A program made the position numbers and the translations under genes. Under the pieces are notes generated by a model, which was given only the letters and a program-made list of their open reading frames with translations, was not told where the DNA came from and did no database searches. From Lagopus muta (lineage: Eukaryota > Chordata > Aves > Galliformes > Phasianidae), in assembly GCF_023343835.1 (NCBI RefSeq), contig NC_064449.1, positions 5,183,778 to 5,247,777 of the forward strand: a stretch of DNA of 64,000 nucleotides, read 5' to 3'. Shown in pieces: positions 7,854-22,000 of the stretch (the first letter of the stretch is position 1; every line of letters starts with the position of its first letter).

Positions 7854-9926
7854 GCTTAGTGGCCACCTGCAGAGCACTGAGGTGTGGAGGCTCAGCCAGG
7901 TGCTGGGGGGTTGTTGGGGGGCTCCACTGCTGTGCTTTGCATCCGCTTCCTCCAAACTTTTAGAGAGATCTGTCCAAGCCGTGGGAACATGTATTTGTTA
8001 GTGATCCCCGTGCAGTTTCAGGTACTTTCTTGCATGTGCCAGGAGCCGGGTAGCAGGGTGGTGCTCTTGGTTTTTATTTTTTTAGTGAGAAGGAAATTTA
8101 AGTTTAGGTTCTGGGTCCACTGGTGTAAAACTTGCTTAGCTGGCAGATGTTTCATTTTGGCATTCATTGTCATTTTTGATCCTTCCCCGTGCCCACAGGG
8201 CATCGTAATTCTCCGAGCTCAGAAAAAAATATTCTAATGAGAACTCCCTATGAGAAAGGCTGTTTAAGATAAAGGCGATTATGGATTCAGTCGGTTTCTG
8301 TTCTGTCGTCTCACGGCTGTATTTTAGAGCTCCCTGCCCACCATGGGGACGTTACAATGGGCACACGTGTCTGAGGGCACACGGGTGGTTGTGTGACGTG
8401 CCACAAGTGCACGTGCATGACTTCCACGCTAGAAATGCATTATTTCAGCCCAGGGAAGTTGCAGTTTTGGCACAACGGCGTAGTTTGGAATTGTTTTTGT
8501 TAGGCTAGGTCTTACAGACCGACTTTTTACTGCGTTTTGTGCTGGCAATCTCACTAAGAAAGGCATTGGGAAATGAGATGGAGCTCAGGTGCTTGGGGCA
8601 TCGTCAGTTCCCCACTCCCAGTTCTGGTCGGTGCTCCAGCTTCGGCTTTCTGAAGCGTGAATCCTCGCCCCCACTGTTTGTCTCTTTGTTCATGGTTAAT
8701 GCCCAGCTCAGGAGACTCTCATTTGAAGCGGGAGTGTTTAGCATGCACAGCAGACTGTAGGAAGCCCATCAGCATTCTCCGTGCTTCACCCAGGCAAGGA
8801 CATAAATTGGTTTGTTTGGGGCCTTTCTTTTCCATTTTTAAATGGAGTTGCACACAGCATCCTTCCTGGCCCCTTCTCTTTTATTGTTTCTTGTACACAA
8901 CATCTCGATCTGACTGGATCAATAGCTAGTTAGCACAAATCACAGCTCCTGTCAGTTCCACCTTGGCAGACTCTGCACACAGACACGCTCGCCCTCCCTC
9001 CGTCACACATCCCCTTGCACACGCATGCACAGCCGTGAACGCACCGCCTTGTGCTTAAGAACAGATCGCAAAAGGAGAATTTATTCCCTAAACCCTAATT
9101 CCATAGATTTAAAAAAAGAAAAGAAAAACAGCCGCGCACGGTCTGCACGTTTATTAAAAGTGCAGTTTGGCTTAGAACTCGGTGTGTTTTGTTTGTGTGT
9201 GCGTGGCGTGGAGCGGTGCCTTCTTTCACAGCACTCCTACGTGCACTTGGATCACCGCTATTCTTAGTAACATCTTGAGCAATACGTCCCTGGTTGCGAT
9301 AAGCACAGCGCTGCTGTTGGAGCAGCTCATCACTCAGAAGGAAACCATTCCATCGTGGGTCCTATATAAGGATGGGTTTGGGTATTTCAGAGGCACAAAA
9401 CAGCCGGCTGGTTTTACAGCAGCGGACAGAGGCACTGTTTGCTTTCACCCTTCTGTCGCTGGAAGGGTTCAAATGGCAAAACTCGGGGACACCGGCAGAG
9501 AATTTTCCGTGACTGTGGTTCTCTGGCACACAATTCCTTGTGCTGACACACGATGTAGCAAGAGAGAAAATGTTTTTTGCTTGAATCTGATGGTGAAACC
9601 TGCGATCTCGTTGGTTCTCCTTGGGTGCAGGGATAGGGGGAGGAGGACACGGCGATGCACAGGGCTGACTGCAGCGCTGGGCTCTGTGCTGCCTTCGTGC
9701 TGCTCTCCTCTGCTGCGTGCTGGGGGGGGAGGACCAGGGCTCCGATTCCACCGTGGCTCTCAGAGGGCTCTTTGTGATTGAGGATCTCCTTAAAACTCAG
9801 CAGCACCAGAAGCACATGCGAGTGATGCCCGGATTGCTGGGGGAGACAACTTGTTCGAGTTGTTTTCGTGGCTGTTCGCATTCCTTATGATTCATCTCTT
9901 TTTTCATGCTGATGCCGGTAGTGAAA

Positions 9927-9940
9927 TAATTAGCTAATTA
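9927..9940. promoter_or_regulatory. Palindromic double homeodomain site
   Basis: TAATTAGCTAATTA is a perfect 14-bp palindrome. It holds two inverted TAATTA cores, the kind of site bound by paired or LIM homeodomain dimers. It sits in an AT-rich patch of the MN1 intron. Perfect palindromes of this size are expected a few times by chance in 64 kb, so function is uncertain. Confidence 0.25.
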
Positions 9941-12639
9941 CCTGGCAGTCTGTGCGAGCTGTGAGATTTAAAGGTAGATGAGGACAGATAATGGTATTTC
10001 AGACTGCAGTTCACATGCACTTGTCTTATTTAGTAACAAGCTTTAGTCAGGAATTGTCTCTGACTCACAGTTTCTTGTACCAGCACCTCTTTGGTGACGG
10101 CCGATCGCTCCTTCCCCTGTCTATAACATCACACTCTGCTCTGCCATGCAGCTACAGCCGGCAGAGAAACATCACAGTACTCAGCCTGGAGAGCTCCTGT
10201 TGACTTCCAGTAGCGTGGCTCTAGCTGACAAAGAGCAACTCGATCCCATTCACGTGAAAACCAGCTCTAGTTCAGCAGCTTTTTCTTTGCTTGGTTTCAC
10301 TGAAGCACAGCGATTTCCCTTCAGCGCGGTGTTGATTGCTGTTCTCCAGAAACCCATTCACTGAGTTCTGCTGGGCTCTTGGTTTTCGTTCTTAATTGAT
10401 GTTTGGGTGTGCTGCATGTGCCAGGTGAGGACATCCACGTGTAACCCAGAACCGTGCAGGCGCTGATGGCAAAAATCAGAGCTCAGTCCGAGAGCTGCGC
10501 GGCCGTCGTGCTGTGCTGGGCGCAGCACTGCTTTGTGCTTCATCCTTCAGTTGGTGTTCATATTCCATCATAACACCCAACCTAGCATTCGTGGGAGCCG
10601 GGAGGGCACAGCTCTTGGTGCAGCAGTGGGTGACGTGTGTAAGTTACTACCAAACGTATTCACAAAGGACAAATTTGGTCCTGCTGAGGCGCTGGGAGCC
10701 TTTGTTTTCTTTCTTTTCCCAGTGCGTGCTTTTGTTGTCAGCACTGCTAAATTCGGAGAGGTTTTTCTGGGGGATGAGGTTTGTTTGCTGAGGCTGAGTG
10801 TGTTGGATATGTTGAGGGGTGTTTCACACGCTGAAATAGCGTTGGGAGCAGTGCATGGTTTGGTGCCATTGTAAGGATTGCTGGAAGTGAGTTCATTGAC
10901 TGCGCTGGGTGCACTCGGCGGTGATGAATGTGTGTTTCCTGATGCTGCTTTGTTTGCCTGAAAGAGAAGGGGAGAGTTTGCAATATTGCTAGAGCTGCTA
11001 TAATGCAGCACTGGATGCATAAGTGTGTGAATTTGTTGGCATTTCAGCTCCTCCCGTGGCCGCTCCATTTTCCTTTTCATCCACAGACCTGCGGCTGTGT
11101 CAGAACTAACGCACATCACCAACATGCTCTGCACCTTTGCACTTTCTTTTAACAAAGTGTGCTGTCTTATAATGGCACATTCAGCTGTGGGATAACAGGG
11201 ATGTGTAAATGGCAAAATATCTGTATGTGGCCATGTGAAATCTTAGTGCTGGGCAAATCGCTGTGTGTTTTTAGTCTCTCATATCACATATATTTCTAAA
11301 GTGGCAGAGCAGCCACAGAAAACATGAAGCCAGCTCTACAGTGAATCTTCAGGTGGCCCAACTTGCATGCTGGTTTTCGTACAAGATTTCCCAAAATGGA
11401 GCAGTTTTAATGCCTCATTCGTAGAGCACACTTAGAAAAAGTGACCGGTCACATCATGCTCTGTGGGATCCTTCCCATTTTGGTTACAGGCACCAGCGGC
11501 CCTGCATGGCACTGCCTCTGTCCCTGTGCCTTTTTCTTCCACTTTAAAAATCCTAGCCTCCAAAAGCAGCCAAGTTTCATGTGTACATGCACGCCTGTAT
11601 TTTTGGGGGGCACATTTAAGGCTGGGGTGGGTATTCTGAAGCACAGCATTCCTCGTTTCATTTGTTTGAGGGGTGTTTTTAAGAGGGAGCTCCTGTTGAG
11701 GTGTGTGCTTTGCTTCTGCACTTTTCCCCATGAGTTTTTGGGTGGAGATACCCGATGGAAATTATAATAAGTGAGGCTGTCCGGTCTTCGAGGAATTCAG
11801 GGTCCACCCTGGCTTTCCCCATCTGGGATTTTTCAGCTTTTAACACGTAAAGCAGGTTTTTTTCTATTTTGCTCATAGTGCTCAGACAACTGGCTTGTAT
11901 AAAAATACCATCATTCTTCACTTTTCCTTTGCAAAAACTTTTCATTTTGGTTGATGCCGTTAAAACATGACTGATTATTAAGGCATTACTAATTACTGGG
12001 GGCCCTTTTAACGCAAAGGCTTTTTTGGTACAAGTTTAATACATTTTATGGGTGATGCTTCTGAGCCACATCCAGGGGATCTCGCTCCCCAGGGTGCATG
12101 TGTGTGTTGGTCACTTGTAGCTCCCAAAGGTGGATTGCTCCTTGTCTGTGCGCTCAGCTCGTGCTGGGTGTCTGTCGTTGCATAAGTTGTGTGCATTTGG
12201 TTTTAATTTTATCAAATCTATCTGTGCCTGCTTGGTATTTGAGCTTAAAAATGCAGTGCATGACGCTGCACCGTCCAGATTTTTTATTAGTTTTTGAGGT
12301 TTGTCTGAAGGAGCCTTTTCGGTTTGGGAAGCTGCAATCTGGTTGTGTTTAAGTGCTGCCTCGATAGATTTCTGCATTAAAATAAATACAGTTTAGTTGA
12401 GAGCAAACACAGAAATAACGCACGTATGAGCTGTGAGGAGCTCTGCTGGTCCTTTGCAGAACGTTGTACTGGAGGTTGCGTGCAGCCTCTCCCTGTCAGC
12501 CACCCTGCCCAACCTCTTGGATCTCTCTTGGAGCCTTTAAAAGCGAGATGTGAACAGTGAGGCGCTGCCTTTTCTTCTCTTAACTCTCTTAGCTTCAGTT
12601 CTGGCTGCTGGGCCTTCAGCACTTGGTATATTCTCCATC

Positions 12640-12910
12640 GCAGAGAAGCTTTTAATCAGAGAGCGGTTGTGAGAGCGTGGTTTTTTGGTGTGACAAAATA
12701 TATATTTTTAGAGTTAAGTCTGCATCTCATTAATTTGGCAAATTAGTATTCGCCAAATATTAGAGAGCATTTGTATTGCTAATAGAAAGATCATCCCGAG
12801 GCTGAGGAAGCACAGCTAATTGAAAAAGCGGCCATTTGTAAAGGTAGGAAAAATCTAAAACATTTCATACCCTCATTAAGTTGGTTTAAGATCGAGGATT
12901 TTAATTTGTG
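12640..12910. promoter_or_regulatory. Candidate intronic enhancer (AT-rich unique block)
   Basis: This repeat-free AT-rich stretch is packed with homeodomain-type words: 'cattaatttgg', 'caaattagtatt', 'tgctaatag', 'agctaattgaaa' and 'cattaagttggtttaa'. It contains no open frame of note. Density and composition resemble conserved noncoding elements near developmental genes. Conservation cannot be tested here, so the call is tentative. Confidence 0.25.
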
Positions 12911-13004
12911 GTGTGAAGCAGCCGTGGTGCAAAAGCTGGGGATGGCCACATCCTTCCTCCCCTCAACACTCCCCCAAAATGCAGTTTAAAAAGAATGGCA
13001 GACC

Positions 13005-13039
13005 TTTTTTTTTTTTCTTTCTTTCTTTTTTTTTTTTTT
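13005..13039 (+). repeat. Pyrimidine (T-rich) tract
   Basis: Near-uninterrupted T with a few C over about 35 bp. It is low complexity and could be an old poly(A) tail on the other strand, but no retroelement body is visible beside it. Confidence 0.8.
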
Positions 13040-16000
13040 GTTCTTTGAAATACCCTGAAACCATTTTGCTATGAAGATGTAAATGGATCCATTCACATAG
13101 GAAATGGAGGCAGGGTTATTAGCTGGTCAGAATTGGAGCATCTCTTTCCTAGAGAAAAACCTTCCCGTTTTTCTTTCTCTTTCCGATCGCCTTCCTCCGC
13201 TGTGACATTTTGAAGCCTTTTGCTGAGCGCAGTCACAGAGGCACGGGGTGGCACTGGATGGAAGATAGCACACAAGCAGGGATGCAAATGCAGCCCGGCC
13301 AGGGTCCGTCCCCAGGGAGCGCCTCTCTGCCACCCAGTGCTGGAGGTGATGCTCCGATTGTCTGCGGGGTTACAGCAGGCTGTGAGTGCTGTGAGTGCTG
13401 CCGGCTCCTGGCTAGATGGCACAGTTGGTCAAGTCATTCTGCTTATGGATGCTTGGGCTTGCGTTTCATTTAGATCGTGGGGGAGTCTGTATTAAGGTCC
13501 CACTCTCTATTCTCTCCTCTCCTGGAAAAAAAGACAGCAGTTGCAGCGCTTTGACGGAGCGTGTGAGTGCAGTAAGCTGAATGCATTCCTCTATCCGAGC
13601 AACAGAAAAAGAAAGTGAAGCGATGGGGAAGTATTTATCACCACCTCCAGATATCCAGGGGTAGAAGAATCGTGGCTGTGTTCCTTTGCTTCTCTCTTCT
13701 TGGACAGGGGAAGGAGCAGACCCTTCCCAGGCAGTGCGTGCACACGATGGCTTCAGCTGTGGCTTTAACAGTGGCACGGCGCCTCTGTTGTGATGTGAGC
13801 TCCGGTCCTGATGCGATGCTGCCACAAGCAGGGCATCCCTCACGTCTCCAGGACACCTGGATAGCTTCTTGCATTTATTGTTAGAGGTGTTTTTGGTCCG
13901 ACTCATCTGCTCTGCTAGTTTTTATTCACTCCACGATGTTACACTGCAAAAGTTTTTTTATTTTTTGCCCAGTTAGAAGGGTAGCCCAAATTTGAGGCCA
14001 ATAACTGTTTTAAAAGCATGAAAATAATAGAAACGTGCCTATTGTTTGTATTCCACCCCCACCCCAACAGGGAATTCCACTGTAATCACAATGAAAATTA
14101 CCACAATGTATGAGACAGTAATTCTGATACACTTCAAAAATAGTATTATCATATAAAGTGCACAACAGCTGTTATTTTATGATGGAACAGATTTTATTGT
14201 TGCTGGATATTGGGTCAAACACTTGTAACACAGCCTTGATTTAAACAAATCAGAAGCATGAGTGTGTTTTTGAAGATAAAATCGGTATGATTTTTCTTTT
14301 CTGCTTTTTCTTGTTGTTGGATGCTGTAGTTCCCTTCTCTACCTCTAAATATAAGCACATGCTTTTCTTTGTATGCTGGGAGAAAGCATCCCAATCCCAG
14401 CTGCTCTCTGTACAAGGCCTTAATTTTAGAGGCAGAACCAAAATGAGGACTGTTTCAATTGCAATTAAAATGTCACGTTGTCTAGTTTGAGATCGGGGGG
14501 CTACCAAAGAGAAGAGAGACTATCGAGTGACTTCTTCCTCCTCGTTCCTTTTTATTGCTTTTAGTCAGTAGGATGATTTGTGCCATCTTTTTATCATTAT
14601 TTGTGGTAGCTGTCTGCAAAATGGGTTTGAATTCAGATGGCTCTGAAGTGGTGCAGGGATGCTGGGACAGCTGTCGGAGGGAAAGCTATAGCAGTAAGCT
14701 CAGCTTTTTGCTTTAAACTCCGTGCGTGCAAAATGGGACTCTGATATAAAGCAGTCTGTTGTGCGGATGTATCGCATCTCTGAATTCACTTGAACTGAGG
14801 TACATATGAGAAATGAAGAAATCAATTTGTGTTTGGGTACAGCGCTGCTCTGGGCTGCAGGGCAGCTGTGGGCTCTGACCAGGGCTCACGGAGCGCAGCC
14901 TCACCGTCCTGCTGCTGCTGTAGCTCTGTGAATCTTCTTTGTATGAACTGACATATTTCTTTTTTCCTTTAACAAAGCACTGAAATTTTACTCCAATAAT
15001 TACCCAAATCCTTTTGTATTTTCGATTGTTTTTTTTTTCTAGGCCACTTTGTGCACGATTCTCAAATATTTTGTTATGGAACAGAACAGATTAAAAATCT
15101 CTTCCTTGAATCAGACAAGTATGAACTCCAGGAGCTGGTAAAACATACAGTTGGAGAGACTGTGATATAATTAAGTTTTTATGTCTACCTATTAAGCGTA
15201 ATGAAGGGTTGGTTGCTGGCCTTAAATTTGGAAAGAGCTTACTGTAAAGCTTAAAACAGGAGCAGATTCCTGTAATTACTGCATTGTAGTGAGAAGTATG
15301 GCGAGGTGAAGGGAACAAAAACTATTCATTGTCCAATTGTCTTTACATGTCTGCTGCACTTACATCTATATATTCGGAAGAATAAAATGATTTGTTGTAC
15401 TGATTTTCAGAAATAAGCTAAAAAAGTCAACACAGGAAAAGAAAAGAAGAGGTGAAGAATATCTAACAACGCTTAGAAAATGCACTGCTTTAACTTCCTT
15501 CGTGGGCCCTGGTGCATGATTTGGAGAATGGTTATTTGTGCATTAAGCACCAAGCCAGCATGCTGTGCTGTTTGGTGTTTGAGTTTCAGACGTTTCATTC
15601 GAAAATCTAACATTTTAAAAACTTTGCATCTTCTATTTTCCCTTAATTGTATCAGATGGAGCAAACCTCACCAAGTGTGGTCCGGGCAATTCTGAGTCTG
15701 CTTTCACTTTGCCTTGAGCTTTGTTGCCTTTAGCTGATGGCAGTGCAGCAGGAAAACCTGCATCCTCATGTTGACGGTTGAGAATGATTGCTTAGATTAT
15801 ATCTAGTTTCAAGTGGTGTGGAACTCTTAGAAGTGAGTGTTTGTTGATGATGATGAAATGTTTTTTTAATTGTATGTACTGGTAACTATTATTTTAGCTC
15901 TGAATATTCCTGTGCATTCAGTGATAACGCAAAACCATTTTGTATATGTCTGGGATGGACTGCATTGAAGAGGAGCTGGTTTTGCTTCATACGCAGACGA

Positions 16001-19000
16001 GGGAAAAGACCAAACCTTTTCTTCTCCATTAGAAAAAATCTAACCCACATCCTTTTTCTTCTCCTTGGCAAAAACTTGGCTTACGTCATTAAGACAGGAG
16101 GTTTTTCCCCTCTGCTCTTGCTCCCATCCCGTAAGACGTACTTTATTTGCCTTTTGCCCTCTTTTTGTGGAGCTTCTCTCAGAACCTGCTGAGGGGGGGC
16201 TGTGCTTTAATCATTTCTAAAGATGGCTCCTGCTTTTCACAGTGGTGCGGCCCAAATAGAATTGTGAAAAGTTCCCATTACTGAGCTGTAAAAGAATACT
16301 GTAAATGGATTATGCAGAGAAAACCATTTAGATAAAAATGCAATTTTGCCTTTCACACACACTGCTAAGAATTAATAGCACATTCTTTCTAAATGGGTAC
16401 TTCTGTATTATATTTTCACCTTAATGAAATTCTTTCCAAAACAGGAGCGTTTCATTTAAAATTTTAGAACAAAATTGATCTGTCTTTAATCCTCAGTACT
16501 TCTCCCCCCCTCTTTCTCCCCCCCTTGGAACCTTCGGGAAAATACCTGGTGGGTTTGAGCTGTGTGCTTCAGGCAGTGCCGCACTCTGCCTCGCTGTCCC
16601 TTCTGCAGGATGCTTTGGGGCATCTCTTTGGAGCATCTCTTGCCCACACCACCGTTGCACATTCCCAACGTGTTGCTCACTGAAATGTTTGCAAGGAGCA
16701 GAGCTGCCCCGCTGTGCTGAGCCTCAGCAATCCAGGCTGGAGATCCTGCGGCGTGGGGGTGTACACACAGAGCTAATTTTGGGAGACAGGAGTCTCTTTC
16801 CATCTGCGGTGTTGGTATTTCTGTGCTGCTTTCTTTTTTAGAGCAATTATATCACAAGCAGGACCCAATGCGTTGCTGTCACCGACTTCGGCTTCGTGTA
16901 GCCATGGGTCATTAGCTTGTACGTGTGAAAGCCAAGGTATTTTTTCTTCCTTCTGGCAGCTTTTCCTTGGATTAGAAGGAATAGCTCTGTGATGGGAGTA
17001 ATGGTGATTCTCCCATTGATAAGGTGTGTATGCAACACACGTGAGTGTTTGGGTTACAGCAGTCTTTCCAGCCAACATACGATAATATTATAAGCGGCAA
17101 GTTGCAAGCAATGGCAAATCAAGGCATTCAATCAAGTTTTTTAATTGTTTCCTTTTAATAAAAGGATCCTAATGGTGAGAACAAAACTGTGTGGTAGGCA
17201 TAGGGCTAACAGAAGGATGCCTGCTTGGAGCAGCTTCTTGCTGCTGAGCTGCCATGAGGAAAATGCTTTTGTGAAACAAACTGGTAGGTGTTCTCATAGT
17301 ACTAATAAAATAGTTCCCGGGTACAAACAGTCCTTGGAACGATGAAGATATGGATAGGAGTGAATGCACCTGAAAGCTTCCATGTTCAAAGTGGAAATGC
17401 AGTTTGGCAATAGCACTGAGCAGCCATTTCCATGGCTTTTGGGACAATCTACTCTTTGAAGACTTTTCACTTGGGACACTCTCCAAAATGTGAAATGCAG
17501 AAGAAACATAAGGCCTTATGTTATCAGATCAATTCTGATTACTTGTAAAACCTCCCTGGAGCTCTTTTTCTGCTTGAAGATGTTTTGTTGGACACCTTGG
17601 TTGAAATCAAAATGTAGCTGGGCCATTGCAGGCTTCCCGTGCTGAGGTTTTAATGGCTTTTTTTCTCCCAAATTTTGCTTCCCTGCTTGTATGTAAGGGG
17701 CCTGCTCCTGTGTAACTGCAGGCAGTGAGAATGCTGCTGTTGACCTAAACCATACAGGAACACAATTGGAGGAGGAATCTGTGAGTCTGTATTTGTTTAT
17801 TTAGAAAGCTGGGCAGGAATTACAACGCAGACACTCTTGAAGACGATCTTAAGCATGTCACTCAGGTGAGCCTGCTATCCACGCAGCCAAATTATGCATG
17901 TCCTGTCACCACATGCATGCATTTGGGAAGTTTTTGTCCTTTTGGTGCTTGATTCCTATAAAAGTTTGTGTTTGCTGCAGGGGCAAAGGAGGTCCTCACT
18001 CCTCCTTTGCATTCATTGAAACTTGTTCTTTGCCATCCGAAGATGCACCTTGGGTTGCTCTTTCACTAGTTACTCCTTCATGCATCGTGTTCACACAGAA
18101 ACAAACTGCATCAATCGGTTCTTCCTGCTCCCAGCGATGTGCAAACTTCTGGGAGATGATCACAGAATTCTTCAGTTCGTCATTCAAAATGTGTTCTCAA
18201 ATAGTGACCAGTTTGCACACTCCGAGTTGGAAGCCTTTGTGATTTTCAGTGCATGTCGGTGTGTTACCGATGTGATTTAGCACTGTTTTGTGGCACTGTT
18301 TTTCTGGCTTTCTCCTAACTAACACTGTGCTCAGTATAAATTCTGGTTTGGAAAGGCGTATTTTTAGTCTCACCAAAGTCTTCTGATAATCTTCCGATCA
18401 AAGAACAGAAAAATACTACAGTCCTTATTTCGGGGCTTACATAACGGCTCTCTCTTCAGTCACAAAATTTCCCTTTTTGTGATTCACTTTCTGTGATTCA
18501 CCGTTTGTCAATCACAGCAGTTCAGCCAGTATTGCAAATCGTGGCTCTTACAGCCAAATGTGCCATTCCCTGGAAGCAAAACTTTTGAACATTGAAGTAT
18601 TTCGGTGTAGCTGTTTGTAACGTGTGAGTTTTGTGCTGGTGGAGCATTGGCTCTGTAAGTTTTCATATAAAGGGAGGCACTACAAAAGCCACAAACGCGA
18701 TTGCACAAAGTGGCTCTTGGTGACAAATGCTGTTGAGCGGTCGGTGTGCTTTCTCATTTCTGGTAGTTGAACATATGGAGTGTATAGTGTTACATCCAGC
18801 ACTATTTTTTGTTATTGCACTGTGCTCTGGATTCCTGACGGATTCTGAGGCCCTGTTTTGCTGCAGGGCAGAACCACATGCAAATACAGAGGTCCTGATT
18901 ATCTGCCGTGCACCAAACAGCACTGCAGCACTGCCTCTGCCCCTGCTTAATAGTGTTAAACCTGAGAGGCTGGGTGTTGTGCAGCCATCTTATTGTTAGC

Positions 19001-22000
19001 AACTTGGTGTCTTACAAGGAAAATGAAATGGAACTGGCCAAGCCGTGGGCTGCGCTGAGGCTTCTCTTGTCTGGATGTGATGCCCTAGGAGTAACTGGTC
19101 TGTCATCAGAAGGGTTTGCTGCCCTTTGGTGAATGGTTAACCATTTACAGAATGCTGCTCCACTGTAAGTATGAAATTCTTACGCATCACTTTTTTCTTG
19201 CTTTTTTATTTTTTGGTACTAATTATACCTGGCAGCACGCTGCATACTAAGTTATGCATTTAAGCGTTGGTTGTTAAGGAAAAATCTTGATGGCCATTGT
19301 TTCTATTAAAAAAAAAAACCAAACCCCTTGTCATTTTCGAAGTCACTGCTGTTACAGTCATTTTCTCTTTGAACGTCGGGATTCTGTCTTTGATTACATA
19401 CCGAATTGTCTCTTGTCATTGCATAACCATTTTTTGGTGTGTGGATACATGGAGACGTTGTGCAGTTCATCGCAGTGCCTTCCCAATCCTGGTGCTTCTC
19501 TAAGAAAGAAACGTATTTAAAATATAGATAGTCAAAAAAAAAACAGGTTTTGGTTTTATATTTTCCTGGGATTTTTTTTTCTTTAAATCCTACAGAATAT
19601 ATAACTTCCTTCCAAAATTGAAAATAACCCTTTCTCCCACTTCTCACTTTTGATTGTATCAGAAATCATTACTTCAAAATTTTCTCCTCCTTTCCCTTTG
19701 CTGCTTTGGCAAATTACTCTACACGCAAAAAGAATAAATATCTGTAATTCCACCACCAGTTTATTCAGCTTCTGGAAAGTTTGGGGGAAAAAAAGAGAAG
19801 GAAAAAATGGGTTTAGAAAAGCAGATCGTTACTTCAATGAATGTGGAACACAACAGTTTTCCATTTTCTGAACTGCTTTCCTCTGAAGCCGGGCAAGCCT
19901 CAGAAAAGTCGTGTTGGAGAATTAAATGGGGGGAGAATAGGAGGTTAAAAAGGCGCTAACACTCATCTCGATGGTTATTGAGAAGCAGGAAAAAGAGGAA
20001 AGGATGAATGCTGACGGCCAGCTGGTAAAGAATACGTGTGAAAGTGACAACCCGTTCAGAAGCAGGAGGAGCTCGGTGCTGTGCTGGGAGCGCCGCGCGG
20101 CTCCGCGTTCAGCATCGCTGCCCGCTGTGTGCCGGGCTGGGAGGATGCAGCGCGGGAGTGCTGGAGGCACGGCTCCAACTGCAACGCTCCAGCGAGCTAA
20201 GAGTGGGTTGGTTGCTTTGCTTGCTTGGTTTCAAGGTGTCTGTCTGGCCTCGGGGCTGAGCGCGCTGCTGCTAGACGCTGCCTGCCCTGCTCCCCGCGGG
20301 TAGAATCAAAGGGCAGGGGCTTGCTGAGGCAGTGGCTTCCAGAAGGGCCTCCCAGAGCAAAATGAAGGCACGCAGACAGGAGATGGGGTCCAGTGTTTTG
20401 ACTGTGCACGGGTAAAATTGTGGTCTGGGTGCATGTGAATGCTCTTCCACTGCAGAGTGATGTTGATGCCACTGCGGTGATGGGAAAACTGGACGACGAC
20501 GGGGTGGTGGGGCTGCACCAAGCACCGAACAGATCCCGTCCTTGGAAGGTGGTTCTGCTCTAACAGTGATGGCTGTGGACCTGTCTGCTATCCTTCCGTG
20601 CACGCTCGCAGCAGGGTGCTGTAAAAACGCATTGCTTCATGTGTGTATTGCTTCAGAGGGTTAAATACAACTAATTCAAAAGCTAACCTCTCCGTTAAGG
20701 TTTGCCAATTTCGTTTCATCTGATAGAATTCTTTGCAGTAGAGTTTGTAAATCCTAGCTGTGTTTTTGAACGGGCGCTTTGTTCCCTTGTGTTTTGTAAG
20801 AAAAAGCCCAAAAAGGACTCACTGTATCTTTAAACGTGTGGATCCTCAAACCTCTCTAGGAAGGGGAAGGGGGAAGGGACCCTTTCAGGATTAATTAAAC
20901 AGAGATGTCTTGCTGTAGACTTGAGGGTTTTACTGATAAATGCCAGCCCCTCACCCAGGTCTGGTGGTGGCTGTTATTATTTAATCACAGCTATTAAAAG
21001 AAATCCGAGAAATCTTTCCTTTCTCCTCCTCCTGCGTTCCATTTATCTGTCCTCCCAACCTGTTTGTTTGTGTATAGTTAAGTTTTCTGTGCCAGTGAGA
21101 AGCAGAGTGGAAATGTCAGGGGTCAGGCTGCAGGCAGGCAGGGGAGCAGTCAGCCCGGCTTCAGCTGCAGTCTTTGACTTTCTGAGAAATCTGAGATATG
21201 TTCCAGGCAAGATTAACTCTTTCCAGCACAGCTGCCTTGCTGCTGCTGGCCTGAGGAATATGGATCAAGATGGGCACATTAAGAAATTGGGTTCGGTTTC
21301 TGTCATGCATATGTCCTCGTGGTTTAATTGGTGATGGGTGCTACTGCTTTCATTTCATTCACCCTCTTATCTAAGACGAGCAGGCTTAAAATTTCATCTG
21401 TCTTGGCAGCTGTGCATCTGGAAGATGAGGCTGCATGGATACAACCTCTGGGAAGGATGGAGGATGGAATAATTTATTGCAGTGCTGCTATGGGTACCTA
21501 TTTCTCAGCACATTTTCCAGGAAACAAAGCATTCATCCAGGAGGGCACGATGCTTCTGTTTGAAGACACATTCTTGGTTAGCGGCGTGGCTTGGAGCTTG
21601 CCACTCAAAAGATGTCTAAAACACAATCTGAATGCCCTTACCTTCAGAATAACCAGTTCTGACGTTGGCCAATTAACCTAGTGTCTCACATGCTTTGAGG
21701 TGCATGTAGTGCAGTGTGTTAAACGCACAGCGGCCCCGGCTTGTGGCGAAGCTGGGTGAGGGTTTTGGTGGTGTGACTCAAGTGGCACCACCTGCATCTC
21801 ACCCTGCCTGTGCAAATGGAATGTGTGAGTCAGCTGTGGGGTGGAGATTATTTGTTGCCTTATGGCAGTAAACTAAGGTGCTTAAAATCTTGCCCAGTTT
21901 GACAGAGCGACAAAGTACAAGCAGTGCCCTTCTTAAGATAGTTATAAAGACTAGAGGTAGTCCTTATGCTGTTGCGCAGCAATGTCTTCATTTTTGGCTT

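Noticed and set aside
9182-9781. 199-codon plus-strand open frame in the intron
   Set aside because: No domain or homology recognised; the overlapping minus-strand frames of similar length suggest chance.
20040-20300. Possible second promoter at a moderately GC-rich patch in the intron
   Set aside because: CpG density is only mildly raised and there are no clear core promoter boxes or first exon.
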